Below are positions 48,990 through 62,074 of a stretch of DNA of 64,000 nt, piece by piece. The stretch is from Plantago major (Eukaryota > Streptophyta > Magnoliopsida > Lamiales > Plantaginaceae): positions 40,763-104,762 of the forward strand of contig JAIFAC010000427.1 of NCBI GenBank assembly GCA_026545765.1. Direction: 5' to 3'. The position numbers and the translations under genes were made by a program. The notes under the pieces are model-generated. The model saw nothing but the letters and a program-made list of their open reading frames with translations, ran no database searches and was not told where the DNA came from. The stretch's first letter is position 1; every line of letters begins with the position of its first letter.

Positions 48990-49745
48990 CCACGGCATAT
49001 AAAGAAATATGCAATGAGTTTGGCCGGTTAAGCCTTCTGAAACAAAGTTAGCTCGCGCAATGATCTACCTACGGACTAAAATCGAAGAGTAAGAAGAAAT
49101 AAGAAGAAGAAGCTTAGTCTCGATGTCTTAGTCTTTGCTTGAGGGTTTTCCTCCTTAAAGCTTGAAGGCCCATTGGTTTGAGTTTCACTTCCTCGGGAAT
49201 TTGGTTCCCTCTCGGGAGGAAGTAGCTTTGGGAGAGAGGTGTATGATTATGAGACTGATGGTCTTATTTATAGTGTAAATTTTGTGCCCTACCGCTTTAT
49301 AATGATTAAGGAAGGTTAAATGGCGGGCTACGGCACATTGGATAGAAAAAAGGCCTCTTTGGAACATTGCCAAGGCCGTCTGAGGCTTTCTGTGGTCGAG
49401 TGTCGCCGTGAATCTCTAAACTAGGATTTCTTAAACTACATGCATTTTCTTAGTTCTTCAATTTGAACTTACCAACCGTTTCCTCGAAAGTGTCCTTCAA
49501 CATTTCATGTTTTTTTCGAGAGCTTGAAGCGATGGATAGCATGACTTCACGGACTTCTCTATCTCCATGTATAATTGCTCGCATTTCCTTATTTTCCTCG
49601 ATTTACCTAAATATATTTGATATAGGCACAAAATCGTTAAATTCATAGCAAGATCATGCTCTACAAATACACAAGAAGTTGGTAATTGTCCATAATATGA
49701 TGTAAATATTGAATCTTGGGCAAAAATGAGGTCTAAAGCATGCAA
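48990..49745 (+). repeat. Diverged direct repeat, copy 1 (partner at 50860)
   Basis: It contains GGAAGGTTAAAT, GGCCTCTTTGGAAC, TATTTTCCTCGATTTA, AGAAGTTGGTAATTG and AATATGATGTAAATATTGAA in the same order as the partner. Probably an old LTR (Athila-like appearance). No coding sequence. Confidence 0.6.
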
Positions 49746-50859
49746 AATCGCACATTCATTGTCGCGTCACACCCCGAGCAGTTTCTTGCGCTTGAAAGGC
49801 AAGGTAATAACGATAAATAAGTGACTATGAAATGAGTAAAACATAAGTGGCTTATAGATAAGCGGCGGAGTCTACGGGGTTTGAGACTCCAATGGCTCAC
49901 ATAGTTTCAACTTCGGACCTCTCGACTCCTATGAAGCAGGATAATAAGTAAGCATTACTCACTGCTCGGACGGTGGTCACAAAGTGTAACCCATTGTCCT
50001 TTAAGGTGTATTTAAGATCATCACCTCGCGCAATGTCATTGCAATCATGCTCCCAAAGTCAAAGTCCAAATCAAAGTAGTACTAGGGTTTTCTTTCGGTA
50101 AGTAAAGTAGGTAAGATAATATAGAGGAATAGTGGCTAAGCATCATGAAAAGATGAGTAAGATAAAAGTAAAGGTGACTTTGGGGGATTTATCCTTTTAG
50201 GACAGCTTTGGTGCACTTCTCTAAACCGTCTTCTTTCAATGATATTTCTCCATCTTCTCCGCTAAATCATCACCAAAAAAACTTCATACTGGTTGCTTCA
50301 CACATAGACTACTTGCTCCTTTATTTTTTCTTTTCTCTTTTGGCCTTAGCCTATTTTTACTTGATCATTTATCATTTCGTATATGTTTTTTTTGGTTGCT
50401 TCGAAATCATTGGGCTCTTTTAGTCTCTACATTTTTTTGGTAATGTATACATTTGCGAATTTTGCACTTTTATGCGTCTTTGATGGTTTGGTATACTGTC
50501 TTATGTAACCCTCACCGAACATGTAACTTTTAGGAATACGCTTGATGTGATTAATATCTCATAACATACCCGACAACAGCAAGTGATCACCAAGGACCTG
50601 ATCCACTCAGGACTTTTATTACTTTACAACTTTTCGGTACTTTTATTTTTATTTTGCTTTTTCCATCATATGCTGCGTTTGAGCAGGTCACCTTAGGATA
50701 ATGTAAAATCAAATTCACCAAATCCTTTGGTTAGTTAATGAAGGATTCCCGTGTAAAGTTGAGATGAATAAAACGAAAGTATCTTTAAATTACGATACTA
50801 AAACTAATTCATTAATATATCATAGTAGTATATAAAGAAGTAGCACCATGAGTTTCGAT
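49746..50859. other. Spacer between two direct repeats
   Basis: It could be the shrunken inner part of a retroelement (a block with AAGTGATCACCAAGGACC near 50580). No gag or pol recognised. Confidence 0.35.
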
Positions 50860-51606
50860 GATGCACTTGTATGAAAGTATTTAGCTACTCCTTAATTGCG
50901 ATAAATAGAGAAAGGAATAATCGAAAAAGTAAGAAAAGAAAAGTTTGAATCTTGATGTACGTTAGATGCTTGGCAATTTGAGTTTCTTCTCCACGTTGCT
51001 AACAGACCGGGTTCTTTGAATTTGGGTTTCTCTTCCCCGAGGAATATTTTATCTCTCTGAAGTGCGCTTTTGATTGTATTGCTTTCTTTCTCGATTGATG
51101 TGTGATAATGATTAGGACCGAGGCAGCTTAATTATGATGTCAATTTACGTGCTCGATGATCTATAATGTATGAGGAAGGTTAAATAAAAGGCTCAGAATA
51201 CAATCGTGGACTTAAAAACCGCTTTGGAACGTATGGGTGACTATGATCCGATTGTGCTTGCCCCCATGTTATGCATTTTTTTTTAGTCTCAAACGGTTTG
51301 ATTTGAGGGCTTAGCGTCAACCCCGTTTCTAGAAAAGTGTCAAAGTCTTGACATTTATGTTTTGGAAACCATAGCAATAGCGTTAGCATGGCACTTCATC
51401 GGACTCCTCTAGATCCATGTAAAGGTTTAATCATCATATTTCCATATTTTCCTCGATTTGTATAAATCTGACGTTTTGTACTTAGCGGCGCAAAAGCGAT
51501 GTAATTCATAAACTTTCGATCATTACCACCAAAATCACAAAGAAGTTGGTAATTGGGCGTAATATGATATAAATATTGAATGCTTGGTAACGAAGAATGC
51601 AAAAGT
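50860..51606 (+). repeat. Diverged direct repeat, copy 2 (partner at 48990)
   Basis: Same order of blocks as copy 1, with many substitutions and indels: AGGAAGGTTAAAT, CCGCTTTGGAAC, TATTTTCCTCGATTTG, AAGAAGTTGGTAATTG, ATATGATATAAATATTGAA. Confidence 0.6.
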
Positions 51607-53779
51607 ATGTTTTCAAAAGCTAGGATCGAATTGAATGATGGTTCGGACCTGATGATTTAAGGCTTGCAGAATTTGTTTCAAGCAGTCCAAATTACTTCTC
51701 AAAGAAAGCCCATATTTGTACTTCGCCCCAAAACCAGGCCGTTGCAAGCCTGCAAAAAACAACCTAGACCTGAACCAACAAACGCGGGACCGGTGGCTTG
51801 CTGCAGGATTTTAGGCAAAAAAATTTAAAAACAATTCAAGGGACTATTTTTGCAAAAGAAAAAAACTCTAAAGTCAACAGTCAACAAACAGCTAACAACC
51901 CACTATTTCTCTTCTTTCTTCTGCTGCTGAGACGAATTGCGCCTATCTTCTTCTGGCTTCTGCTGATCAGATCGTGCCTTTCTTCTCATTCGATCTTCTT
52001 CTTCCTTATATCATTTTCTTCTTCTCCCACGATGCGAAAGAGATTCTCTGGAATTGAACAAATAATTTACATCTGAGAGGCCCATCATCAACAAAGAGTT
52101 TTTGATCCTATGAAAGAATAAAAAAAGACTAGAAAAGAGGCAGAGCAGAGAGTGGAGAAGTGAGAGATGTAGAAGAAAGAAGAGAGAAAGACGAGAGTGG
52201 AGGAAAAGGAGGAAAAGAAAAGAATGTGAGATATTAGACTGTAGAGAGAAGAAAAAGTTGACAGATGGTTCCTCATTTTCCGGTTTGTAACCACCGAGGT
52301 TAATACCGGGTCGAATTTTACTCATTTCTCTCTATCCCACCACTTGTTTGATTTCTTACTTCTTCCCTTAATAGCTAGAAATTAATATTGAATTAAAGTT
52401 AGTTATTTATAAGCGGTATGATTATTAATTTCTTCAGTAGTAAGAATATTAAGCTTATGGATTATACGTATATTGCATGATTAATTTTTATATCATTTAC
52501 ATTATTTTAAATTTTCTGTTTTAAAAAGAAAGTTATTTAAGACTGATGATAATAATGTTTATTTTAAGAAAATATCGCTGATTATTCTCTTTTGAGATTT
52601 AACCAATTATTTATTAATCTTTATTATTTTAAATAAAGTAAATTCTCCAGTAATTAAATGACAAAGAATAATGCCAATAATTTCTTAATTTTATATGTAA
52701 TAAAATAAATATTTTGTCAATTTATTCACGTACTCATGTTATAATCTGACATTCAAATGCGCTAATCGTAGTCTCCGACAATTTGGCATATGACTAGTTA
52801 CGAGTCATCTACTCCGGTTACTCGAGCAATTCTACAAGATCACAATCGATTCGAGAGAAATTGAAAGGGGATACTCATTGGTAATTAAATTGAGGTGGTC
52901 TTTGAAAGTAGTTCACGGGTCTTGAATTATCAACAACGAAGGAGGCGATTGTGGGTAATAGCGATTATCAAAGATAAAGGAAAATGGAGTTATGGTGGAA
53001 GTTGAGGATATTCTAGGGATGTGATTGCATGGATTATTACGAAAATATGGTTGAGGAGGTTAGTATTATTTCCCCCAGGCACATTACGATGATGCCGTAC
53101 AATATATTACAGGATGTCTACAAGGTTCCATTCACTGTAGTTTCACCACCATCTTGCGTGGAGGCAATCAATTTTGCCAACCGAGCTCACTTTACCACTT
53201 TTCCCTCAACTGGACCATACCAAACACTAATACCACCTCTAGCCCACTTGACTTTATTTACCCAGCCCGATCCTACGATAAAACATGCGGTCTTAAGTCC
53301 CCCTATCGATTCCATTCACTTTCTGTCTACACAATCTGATACAAAACAAACCTTCCTAGTCCACCTCATGTGACTCCTCCCGTAAAAGCGTAACATTCCC
53401 GTCTTAATTCCTGAAAAAAAAAAAAAAATCTACACCACCACGTAATAGCAAGGGAAGCTTAATCTAGAACCTTGCTCTCTTGAAAGTATTATTGCTCGCA
53501 TTGGAAAAAGAAGAGGGCGACCTCGGGGTGAGTGGGAATAAGAAATCGATAAATCGATTTATGTTGGTTGGGAGAATAATAGGAGAGTTTGATTGAGGCT
53601 AGAGTTACAGAAAATGCGTGTATCAGTGTAGGAAATTCCCACTTTGCCGGGAGGCGGAGGATCGCTGAGTGGGTCACGCCCTATCAATGATAGTTGTTTG
53701 AATTGGAGCTGTCGAGCTTTGGGGAACCTTTAAGGAGCCGGTTTGGGCTTTGGAAGAAAATCTTTTCTGCAGGATTTCA
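51607..53779. other. Intergenic region
   Basis: A GA-rich tract (52105-52260) and AT-rich DNA. 53029-53373 has a long frame without recognised domains. It may be the 5' part of the LINE that follows. No gene can be supported. Confidence 0.35.
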
Positions 53780-54850
53780 CCCACTGTCTTTTGTTTTTTC
53801 TCATGGAAACTAAATTGAATGACTATGGGATTAACAAGTTAAAGAGCTGATTCAACATGTTTTGGAATTGGTGTATATGATGACCAGTAGGTCAGGAGGA
53901 CTACGTATTTACTTTGTAGAAATAACGTTCGGTGTGTTCTGTAAATATAGCAAAAAATCATATTAACCGCAAATGACGCAACATTAGTATGGTGTGATTT
54001 GGAATTCATGGTTTTATGGAAACTGGCGATACCCGGCGAGGTACTTTTAATTTGTTAAAGATTGGGGACTCTTTAGAGCATTGATTGGTTTTTGTTATTG
54101 GTGATTTTAATGAAACATTCTGACGTGGAAAATTGGGTGGTCTCTTACACCGAGAATGAAGCGTCTGCTGACCCGTTTTGAAGAACCTTACTCCGTAATT
54201 TAATTGATCTAGGTTGAATGTCCGTTTATGGACTAATAAGCAGGGAAGGGCGAATATTGATGCGTTTGACGAACTATTGCTAATCCGGTTTTGAAACAAT
54301 TATTCCCGAATATTATATCCACCCTCACAACTTCTTGAGCGATCAGATCTTACCTCTTGACTGGCTTTTAGAACCCACAGAATACACTTACAAATCGCCT
54401 TTGATTCTAAAAATTATGGCAGTCTTCCGATGTGCCCAGAGGTTATTCTGATTAAATGAAGCGAGGATTCTATCGTGTAAATTTCCAGAATTGGCTTTGT
54501 GGGGTTAATGAGCTGGAAGCTGATCAATTAGGAGTCATTTGGTGAAATCAGCGGAGTAAACCACCAGATTGGGCCGTCTACAATAAGTACAATATACTAA
54601 ATCATTAGTAAGTTAAACTGGCGAATTTGGAGGTTATTAGGCAGTGAGGTTTTAACAGAAGCAAGGCAAAAAACCCGATGGATGTGGGAAGGTGATACAT
54701 TAACACTGAGTTCTTTCATGCGAAGCTTGAAAGACTGACAAAATTAGTTGAGGTTGAAATGATTCTAGGGTTTTACAACGATCATGAGAGGATGGCGGAT
54801 TACGATTGGATTATTTACAATCCATCTTCACTAAGTGAATGACGCCTCCA
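53780..54850 (+). mobile_element. Degenerate LINE (L1-type), endonuclease and RT start
   Basis: Frame-shifting matches in order: METKLND near 53804, SGGL near 53897, FYGNWRYP near 54017 and VIGDFNETF at about 54094-54120. FNET is the conserved endonuclease block. RLLTRFEEPYS and LIDLG follow. Further on, a GD-N-TEFFHAKLERL-type block lies near 54690-54735, before FYNDHERMA near 54772. This is the usual order of an L1-like ORF2. No full reverse transcriptase follows, and stops are frequent. Confidence 0.75.
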
Positions 54851-54916
54851 GACCAACATAGTTGCGGTTGTGAATACTTAGGCGCAAAAGTAGATGGGAC
54901 TATTATAAGTCTCTGA

Positions 54917-55895
54917 GAAATCTACAATCAAATTAGGATTAAGTTAGAGTACCTGACGGCACATAAAACCCGTAATATATGACGGCAGGTTCTGGTGACA
55001 CCGGTGTGGTACCGACGTATGGACTCCGGCGCTCAGAAGTTAGAATTTGTGGAGCATAAATAATCAAATGAAGAGGTAGGAGATGGCGACAAGCGTCGAC
55101 TTATCTGTTAGTTGAGTTAGCGGATTGACCCAGCGTGGTTGACGAGCACGATGACTGGCTTACCTTGAAGGAAGACTAAATGACAATCTCATCAGCAGAG
55201 ATGGATGGCGATGGATGATGGCGGATGGTTGAAGGTTGATGATGTGGATGGTGATGAGCGGTCGTGGATGATGGTAGGTGGCGGTTGATGTTGATCGAGA
55301 GGCAGAGATGAGCGTGAAGTTGATTGATGAGTTTATTGCAATCGAGTCCGATACTCTTGTCTCCCCATCCTTCTCTATATAGTTCATCTATCATGGAATC
55401 TATCCGTGATCTCGAGAATGAAATACATTTGAGACTGGCTAAATGGGTTGGACTGTCTCACTTAGTTGGAGGGAGTCCTTCAAATTGATTCCTTCTTGGT
55501 AGTGAGTCAGAATCCAAACTTAACTTGTGAGTTAGTTACTTCTTGTTGTTAATCCCAATGACAATATGAAGTTAGATTTTATTGAAGTGGAGTCCTTTGG
55601 TGTGATCATTCATCTTCAGAGTGAGCTAGCTAACCTTGCTCGACCCTTGATGGTAGCAGGTAGGCCGGTGATTGGCTTCCTTCAACTTATCAACCAGTGA
55701 AGGTTAACTAGTCCAGTGGTGAGATATGCATAATTTGTTGGATGGATGACACCAACTAGAGTGGGGAGTGGCTTCATGGACTTTGAAATCGGCTCGCGTG
55801 TGAGCAGAGATGGACTCATTAGTGGACCTTGGTGGGCCATGCTTGTGATGGTGGTTTGTCGATCCTGAATTAACAAGCCGAATTTTTGTGTCTGA
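54917..55895 (+). repeat. Long direct repeat, copy 1 (partner at 61029)
   Basis: It begins GAAATCTACAATCAAATTAG. It includes a GATGGATGGCGATGGATGAT tract, a TATA-like TCTATATAGTTCATC (about 55374) and CTTAGTTGGAGG, and ends near GAATTAACAA. The copy at 61029 follows the same order. About 980 bp. A likely LTR pair with 6.1-kb spacing. Confidence 0.7.
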
Positions 55896-58800
55896 TTTGC
55901 CCCCCCACTCGCCAGTCGAGTGTCTCGAGTGGAGGTAAATTCCATGCCGAAAATTTATGCGCGGTTGTAAGTGAGATGATATCTGCTCATGAGTATGCAA
56001 TCGTCCGTCTACGTAAGTATCTTAGAATAACAAATAAATGGCTCATTGATGGAGAAGCTGTTGGTTGAAATGCGGATGCCCTGCGTGGTGATCTTTTTGT
56101 GATTAAACATGAAATAATCGTGAACTTTTACGATGGAAGCTTCTTGTGAACCGCCTTGTTTGGAGACAAACAACTTCATGAGATGGATTTTTTAATAGTG
56201 ACATTCTTGGTTGGACAAGTCAATCTAGTAAAGTGGAGACTTCATGAATGGCGTGTTGCAGGTGAATCTAGTAAAAGATAAAACTTACAGGTTGAGATTT
56301 TTGAATGGAAATTGATCTTACAAAATGACACGGTAAAAATTCTAAAATAAACATTGGTTAGCAAGAGCCAATTTGTTTAAATTTTAGTTTGACAAGTCAA
56401 CACGTGGTGGTAGCTTACAAGCTTTTACCTTTGATTGAATAAGTGGCTGCCGGTGAAAAATTTCCAATTCCAAACAAATCGACCTTGTAAAGTGGTAACC
56501 TGGCTTTACACCTTTGGTTGGATAATTTAAAAAGCTTGCAAGTAAATTTTAAGTTGACAAATCGGCGTAAGTGTTTACTTACAAGCACCTACCTTTTGGT
56601 TGAATATTTAAACTTCGAATGAAAATTTTAGTTTATGGAAGTCAACAGGTGGTGCATGCCTTTCGAATTAATTTTCAGCCTTGCCGAATTAGTGCACATG
56701 CCTTGCCCGAATTCAGTTAGTGCTTCCCATCTAAATTGGTGCACCACGGTGGTATACTTGGTCATTTTATTACTTGAATGGTGCCATTACTTGCATTGGG
56801 TATTAACTCGTGATGGATAAGATCTTGACTTGTACTTTTAGTTAATCAATTTAGGTCGAAATACAATGTTTTTGAAATTATGCTGTCATATAACTTATTC
56901 ACTCTCACATACTTCCCATTCGAGAGACACAAATCGGCGTTATATCTTCTCATTACCGCTCTCTTTCATGCCGTCCTCCCATCTCTTCTTATCGACCGAA
57001 AGAAATTGTGCCCATCTTAGCATCAAATTTAGTTACGTTACTCATAGGCGAGGAGATACAAATGGAGGCATAAGATGGTTGTTGAGGTGGCAGGGTAATG
57101 ATGGGGAGGCAATTTGGGCGTAAGAGAGCGGGCGTGGTGAGTTGAAGCCTTGGAAGATGGCCAATGATGGAATGAGGAGAGGAGGAGGCAGTGTGTGGAT
57201 CTTCAAGGTTGAAAGTGAATTAATCGACGAATTAAAGCTTTTTAAATTAGACAAATAGGCGGGGGCGAGCGTGTCTTAGTCTTCATTCATCTTACTATTT
57301 TTGTCTCTTTGTGGATCTCGGAGGGCCTATCTCTTGTTGGATTTTATTTTGTATCTGCCCTTATTTTTTGAGCTCGGTGGGTTGTATGCTAATTGGATGA
57401 GTTATAGTGATTGAAGGGTGACGTATTGAAGGATTAAATAGTTGTTCTATTCGATCGGCATTTTAAGAAGCATCACAGTATGCATTTTTAAAATCTATGT
57501 CAATTCGTTGGAGTGTGGACAAGTTGTATAAAGAAAACATGTTATCACGATGAGTCGTATATTTTGGGTGTGACGAACTTTTGCATAGATGGCTCATATG
57601 AGTCGATTTTTGTCCGATTAGATTCGTATGAAATATTTGAGTACATGTTTGGTTTTGCGCTGTTAAGTTTGATTTATTATTCTATTTATGGATCTGTTTT
57701 GGATTTTGAGGTTTGATTAGATGTTTTTTGGTGATTTAGAATCGTTTTCTTTTTTGCATGACTGATGTCTTGGTTATGTAGGAGTGCGCAGGTGGGATTT
57801 AAACTTGGATTTGTTAAACCAGCAGTGGTGCTATCGTTTTGTTTGGAGCTTAAGGTGGTATTTGTAGACCCACTGAAACCGTCGTGGTGTTTTTCCTCAC
57901 TTTTCAAGAAGCGAGATGGACCTTTTGCTTTGAAAGTAGTGTAAATTAAGTGAACGTATATGTTTACCTTTTGTATCATAAATTATTGAATGAAAATTGA
58001 TTGGATATTAAATTTTGTGGCGTCACCATTTTTCCGTGAACATGTTTGTAGATATTTAGTCTTGCTTTTTTGGGAAATATTCATCTTTGTGATGTTTGTT
58101 TGCAAATGAATATGTTGATGGGTTGTTATAAATTGTCCTATTGGATACCTTGTACGTACATATTGATGACATTCGTATCCTTTTTGGCTATATTTAGTAG
58201 AAGTGTGGATTTGGTCTATCAGTTCAATAGCATTGGCTTATAAATTCCATATCAAAGTAAGTTTGGACTGCTGGATTTTTAATGGAGCTTTCTACTTAAA
58301 CTTGGATGTAGGTAGATTATGGAAAGAATATTCGAAACGATTAAGTTTATGTACTCATGATTATTTAGGAGTTCTTGGCAAGACTAAGCATTAATGGTCT
58401 TTGCTTGCTGTACGGTCAGCCTCACGGTATCTGTCCGTGTTATCGTCAATTCTTTTGGGGACGGACATGTCATACATGAGGAATCTCTCTGGGATTCCAG
58501 GCCCCGGATCTGGCTTCCTTATCACGGTTCCGGTAATTGATTGAGACGTCTGGGAATGGGTATGCTCGGAGGGTGTTGATGGTACCCTTAGTAGTTCATA
58601 TTTGGATGGTGAAACTACTGGATGTTGTTGTCTTATAGGTTTATTTCTTTCCTTCGTTTTATACTGTATGTTGGATTTGACTTTGATGCTACATGTTCGT
58701 ATTTGAACATTATTGTATGTATTATACTTACATAAGGTTGGATGAAGTTATATATACATTGTGTGTAGAATTTTTGAAGTTTTCTCCGGATATATAGAGC

Positions 58801-59200
58801 CATTAGGCTGTGGATATGTCTCATGTTGAACTTGTATGATGGTTGCAGCTAAATACCAGTTAAATGTTCGATTGAAATTATCATATTGTAGATACGAAGT
58901 AAATAAATTAGTGAATAACACATGGGGAGATTAAGATCGTTATTCTTAGAATTTATACTAAAAGCGTATTTAATGATGGAGAGTCGGACATATTCATACG
59001 TCTTGTTGCTTGTCTTACAAGTCTAGTTTGAATAAGAAAAGCCATGAACTAACCTCTAAATGACTCACTTAATCTTTGATAGACTCTGTCTAGGTTTCAG
59101 CTCTAGTCCAAAGGAGTAGTGCTTGAACTATTGTGTGTATTAGTCCATCTACCGTGAATTTGTACTTACATACAGTGATCAGGACATCTATGTGTATGTA
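55896..59200. other. Region between the long direct repeats, left part
   Basis: No intact gag or pol. A primer-binding site is not visible after the left repeat. 56100-56800 shows repeated words (TTTTAGTTTGACAAGTCAAC, ACTTACAAGC). 58380-58620 looks LTR-like. Possibly a large non-autonomous element (LARD type) or several nested fragments. Confidence 0.35.
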
Positions 59201-59219
59201 AACATGCGTTGGGTGCCGT

Positions 59220-59580
59220 ATATGTTGTCGGGAAAGCTAGGTGTCGGTCCCCGGCTGCATGTGGTTTCCATACTCAAATGCGTGAGGCAATGGCAGGTGT
59301 CGGTCGGCTGAGTGGAAGTCAAGCCTACGTTAATCGGGAAAGCATCTGAGTGCCGGTCAACCTTGCGAGTGGATGTCAGCACCGCCGGTTAGAGCAGCTA
59401 GATACTGCGTCGGCTGCAGTGCGGCCATATCTTCGCGTGACTGCGGTGGGTACCATCTGCGTCTGTCCGGTGGTGGAGTGTCGATCCCGGCTTGCGGGTG
59501 GGTGTCAAAAGCTGCGTGATCGAGCAGTACATGTGTCGATCCCAGCTTGGTGGAATGTCAATGCATTTATCAGATGGTGG
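59220..59580. repeat. GC-rich degenerate minisatellite
   Basis: Units near TGTCGGTCCCCGGCT, then GTGG(A/G)TGTCA, recur roughly every 55-70 bases: about 59242, 59299, 59352, 59463, 59537. It stands out against the AT-rich flank. Function unknown. Confidence 0.65.
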
Positions 59581-59584
59581 TTTT

Positions 59585-60591
59585 GTAAGAGTTCACCTGT
59601 GTCTGGCAAATTGGGTCATGGAACCTCAGAGGAAGCATTGAGCGATCCTTCCTGAAATCGGGTTAATTGTGAAACTAACCTGGTAGATCGATTGTGTTGA
59701 AAATCAATCTCAGCTTTTGGTATTACCATGAAACAAATGCCGTTGGCAACCCGTAAATCGAACTGTCACATTTATTCTAACAGCAGGCTCAATAAATTGA
59801 TATTGATTCTTTGGAATAGAATGTATGCACTTTTGATTTGTTATATAATCTACACCTTTACTTCACTGGTCTGAGTGACATTCTCCTTGTATGGTAGTGA
59901 TCATCAATTTGAGAGAACTTCCTTGTCTAATACAGGAGCTATTTTTGCGCATCCCTCATGGATAAGCAAGTGCAAGCCAATCAATATAGTGTGAATCCAT
60001 ATGTTTTGTTGCTCAACTTTGATGGATGGTTGGTTTTTGTTGAGCATAATGTTTGGATGATCTGGAAGTAAGATGTATATGAGCATTGCTTAATCATACT
60101 ACGTGATGTGTCGACCTGAAACATGAGTGGAATCGATCCTCTTAGAAGAAGTTTGAGAGAGGGGGTGGGGCACGATTAGCCAAACACCGCATAGGCTGGT
60201 TAAGGTGACCAACTATTATATGAATAAAGGTGATTATGGTAGAGAAAATCAATCTCATGGGTATAAATGGTTATACCTTCCCAGAGAGATATATATACCC
60301 ATCTTCTTTGCGTGACTTGTGAGCATCGAAGAGAAATGAAACTAGTTGTATCTCCCATGCTCACAAAACTGATTTTTTAGAAATTATAGAGGTGGGGTGG
60401 GGCGTTTTATGAAGCTGTGATCCGGGTTAGATAACCGACTTACTTACAAAATTCGATTGGAATGTTTCAATGAAAGATCAACTAAAGAAAAGAACAAGTG
60501 TGTATAAAAAATAAAAAATAAAACCTCTTTGAAATTGAGATGGGCGTTTATTTGTGTCGTAATCCTTCATGGTTTCTAAGCTTGTGGAAAT
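59585..60591. other. Region between the long direct repeats, right part
   Basis: No gene recognised. AT-rich again from 59650. Confidence 0.35.
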
Positions 60592-60962
60592 TTAATTTAC
60601 TGCTACCTTTAACAATTTAAGACCTTTGATTGTGGTCCAAACTTTCAAATACCTTTCTCCTTTGTATTCTGGAATACCACGTGGGGCAATGCGTGTTGCG
60701 TGGTGGGTTCTCACTGTCACCATAGTCGATTCGTGGTGAGGCGCGTCCAATGTTAGACCTCTGATGGGACGTGGAACCCTGACCTTTCCTTGAAATGGAG
60801 TTCTCCTGGTAGTCTGGGTTCCTGGAATCCTCGAGGAACTTGATTTTCTTGGCATTCTCTTGCATACAGGCACTTCAAGGTACAGTCTGAGTCGTCAGCG
60901 TCCATCTCCTCTACCTCTTGAGCGTGTTCTCCAGTCATCATGACCCCTTTACAGGTCACTGA
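60592..60962 (-). CDS. Unrecognised ORF remnants, minus strand
   Basis: Two overlapping frames are open. 60959-60753 starts MTCKGVMMTGEHAQEVEEMD. 60873-60592 contains KVRVPRPIRGL and GIPEYKGERYLKVW. Composition is ordinary (Glu, Arg, Pro-rich). No family is recognised and neither frame is clearly the right one. It may be a gag fragment of the element bounded by the direct repeats. Confidence 0.2.
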
Positions 60963-61028
60963 TTTATTCTTGGATTACCTTCTTGATGTGGGGAATTTGC
61001 AATTGGGGCGCTCAAATTGTGGGCAACA

Positions 61029-62010
61029 GAAATCTACAATCAAATTAGGATTAAATTAGAGGGCTGAAAGCAACACCTGCAAGACATGATGTAAAACAAA
61101 AGCGTGAGGGTTCAAGGTAACCTGGTGCGATATGGACTCACGCTCAGTTCGAAGGACTGCTTGCAGGCAGTGTAGTGCGTGAAAGAGGTGAGGAGAGAGA
61201 TGACGGAAGCGTCGACTTATCACATTGGTTAGAGTTGGATTCGGCAGCGTGGTGGTGAGGAAACACCGGGTGTCATTTAAACTTGCAACATGAGAAGGCT
61301 AAGCGTGTCGTCATGACGGAGATGGATGGCGATGGATGATGGCGGATGGTTGAAGAGTTGATGATGGATGGTGAGCGGTTGTGGATGATGGTAGTTGGCG
61401 GTTGATGTTGATGGGAGGAGCTTGGGGAGAGATGGAGGCATTGAGAGATTGATTACTGAGGTTTTATTCTGAACCGAGAATCGATGCACTCTCCGTCTCC
61501 CATCCTTCTATATAGTTCATCCATGCTGAGATCTTTCCGCCGAATCGGGTGATGCATTTGGACTGTAAATGGGTTGGACCTTGTCTCCACTTAGTTGGAG
61601 GGTCCTTTCAATCCGGTTGCTTGTACGGCAGTGCCGGGTGATTGAAAGCAGCCCAAGTTAGACCCTTCTTGTTGGTAAATCGTGACAATATAGGTTAGTT
61701 ATTTATTGTTAGTTGGTCTTGATTATTCAGTCATATGCAATTAGTACTAAACATCAACCACTTGATATTTGTGGTAAGGTAGGTAAACTAGCTAGTATCA
61801 ATAATTGGAAGGTGGCGAATTGAGTGAGGATACTTGTGTGGGTATTGTTGGATGACTTAGCTAGAATTAAATTAAACTAAGCTTTGGACTTACAAGGTGT
61901 TCGTATGAAACAGATAGGCTCATTAGTGGACCATGAAGATTGGGCGTAATATGTGATCAGGCACAATTTTATGGATCTGAATTAACAAAAGGCAATTTGT
62001 CATCTGACTA
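61029..62010 (+). repeat. Long direct repeat, copy 2 (partner at 54917)
   Basis: Same block order as copy 1: GAAATCTACAATCAAATTAG, a GATGGATGGCGATGGATGAT tract, CTATATAGTTCATCC (about 61510), CCACTTAGTTGGAGGG and CTGAATTAACAAAAGG. Diverged by many indels. Confidence 0.7.
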
Positions 62011-62074
62011 TCAATGAGATCTCTCTAAATTCCTCCATGCAGTAAATACATTAGTCCGGAATACTTGTGAAATA

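Noticed and set aside
51780..52380. ORFs in the GA-rich tract near 52.1-52.3 kb
   Set aside because: Open frames come from low-complexity sequence and give Ser/Leu/Phe-rich nonsense.
53029..53373. Plus ORF of 114 residues
   Set aside because: No domain and no splice or promoter context. It may belong to the decayed LINE, but this cannot be shown.
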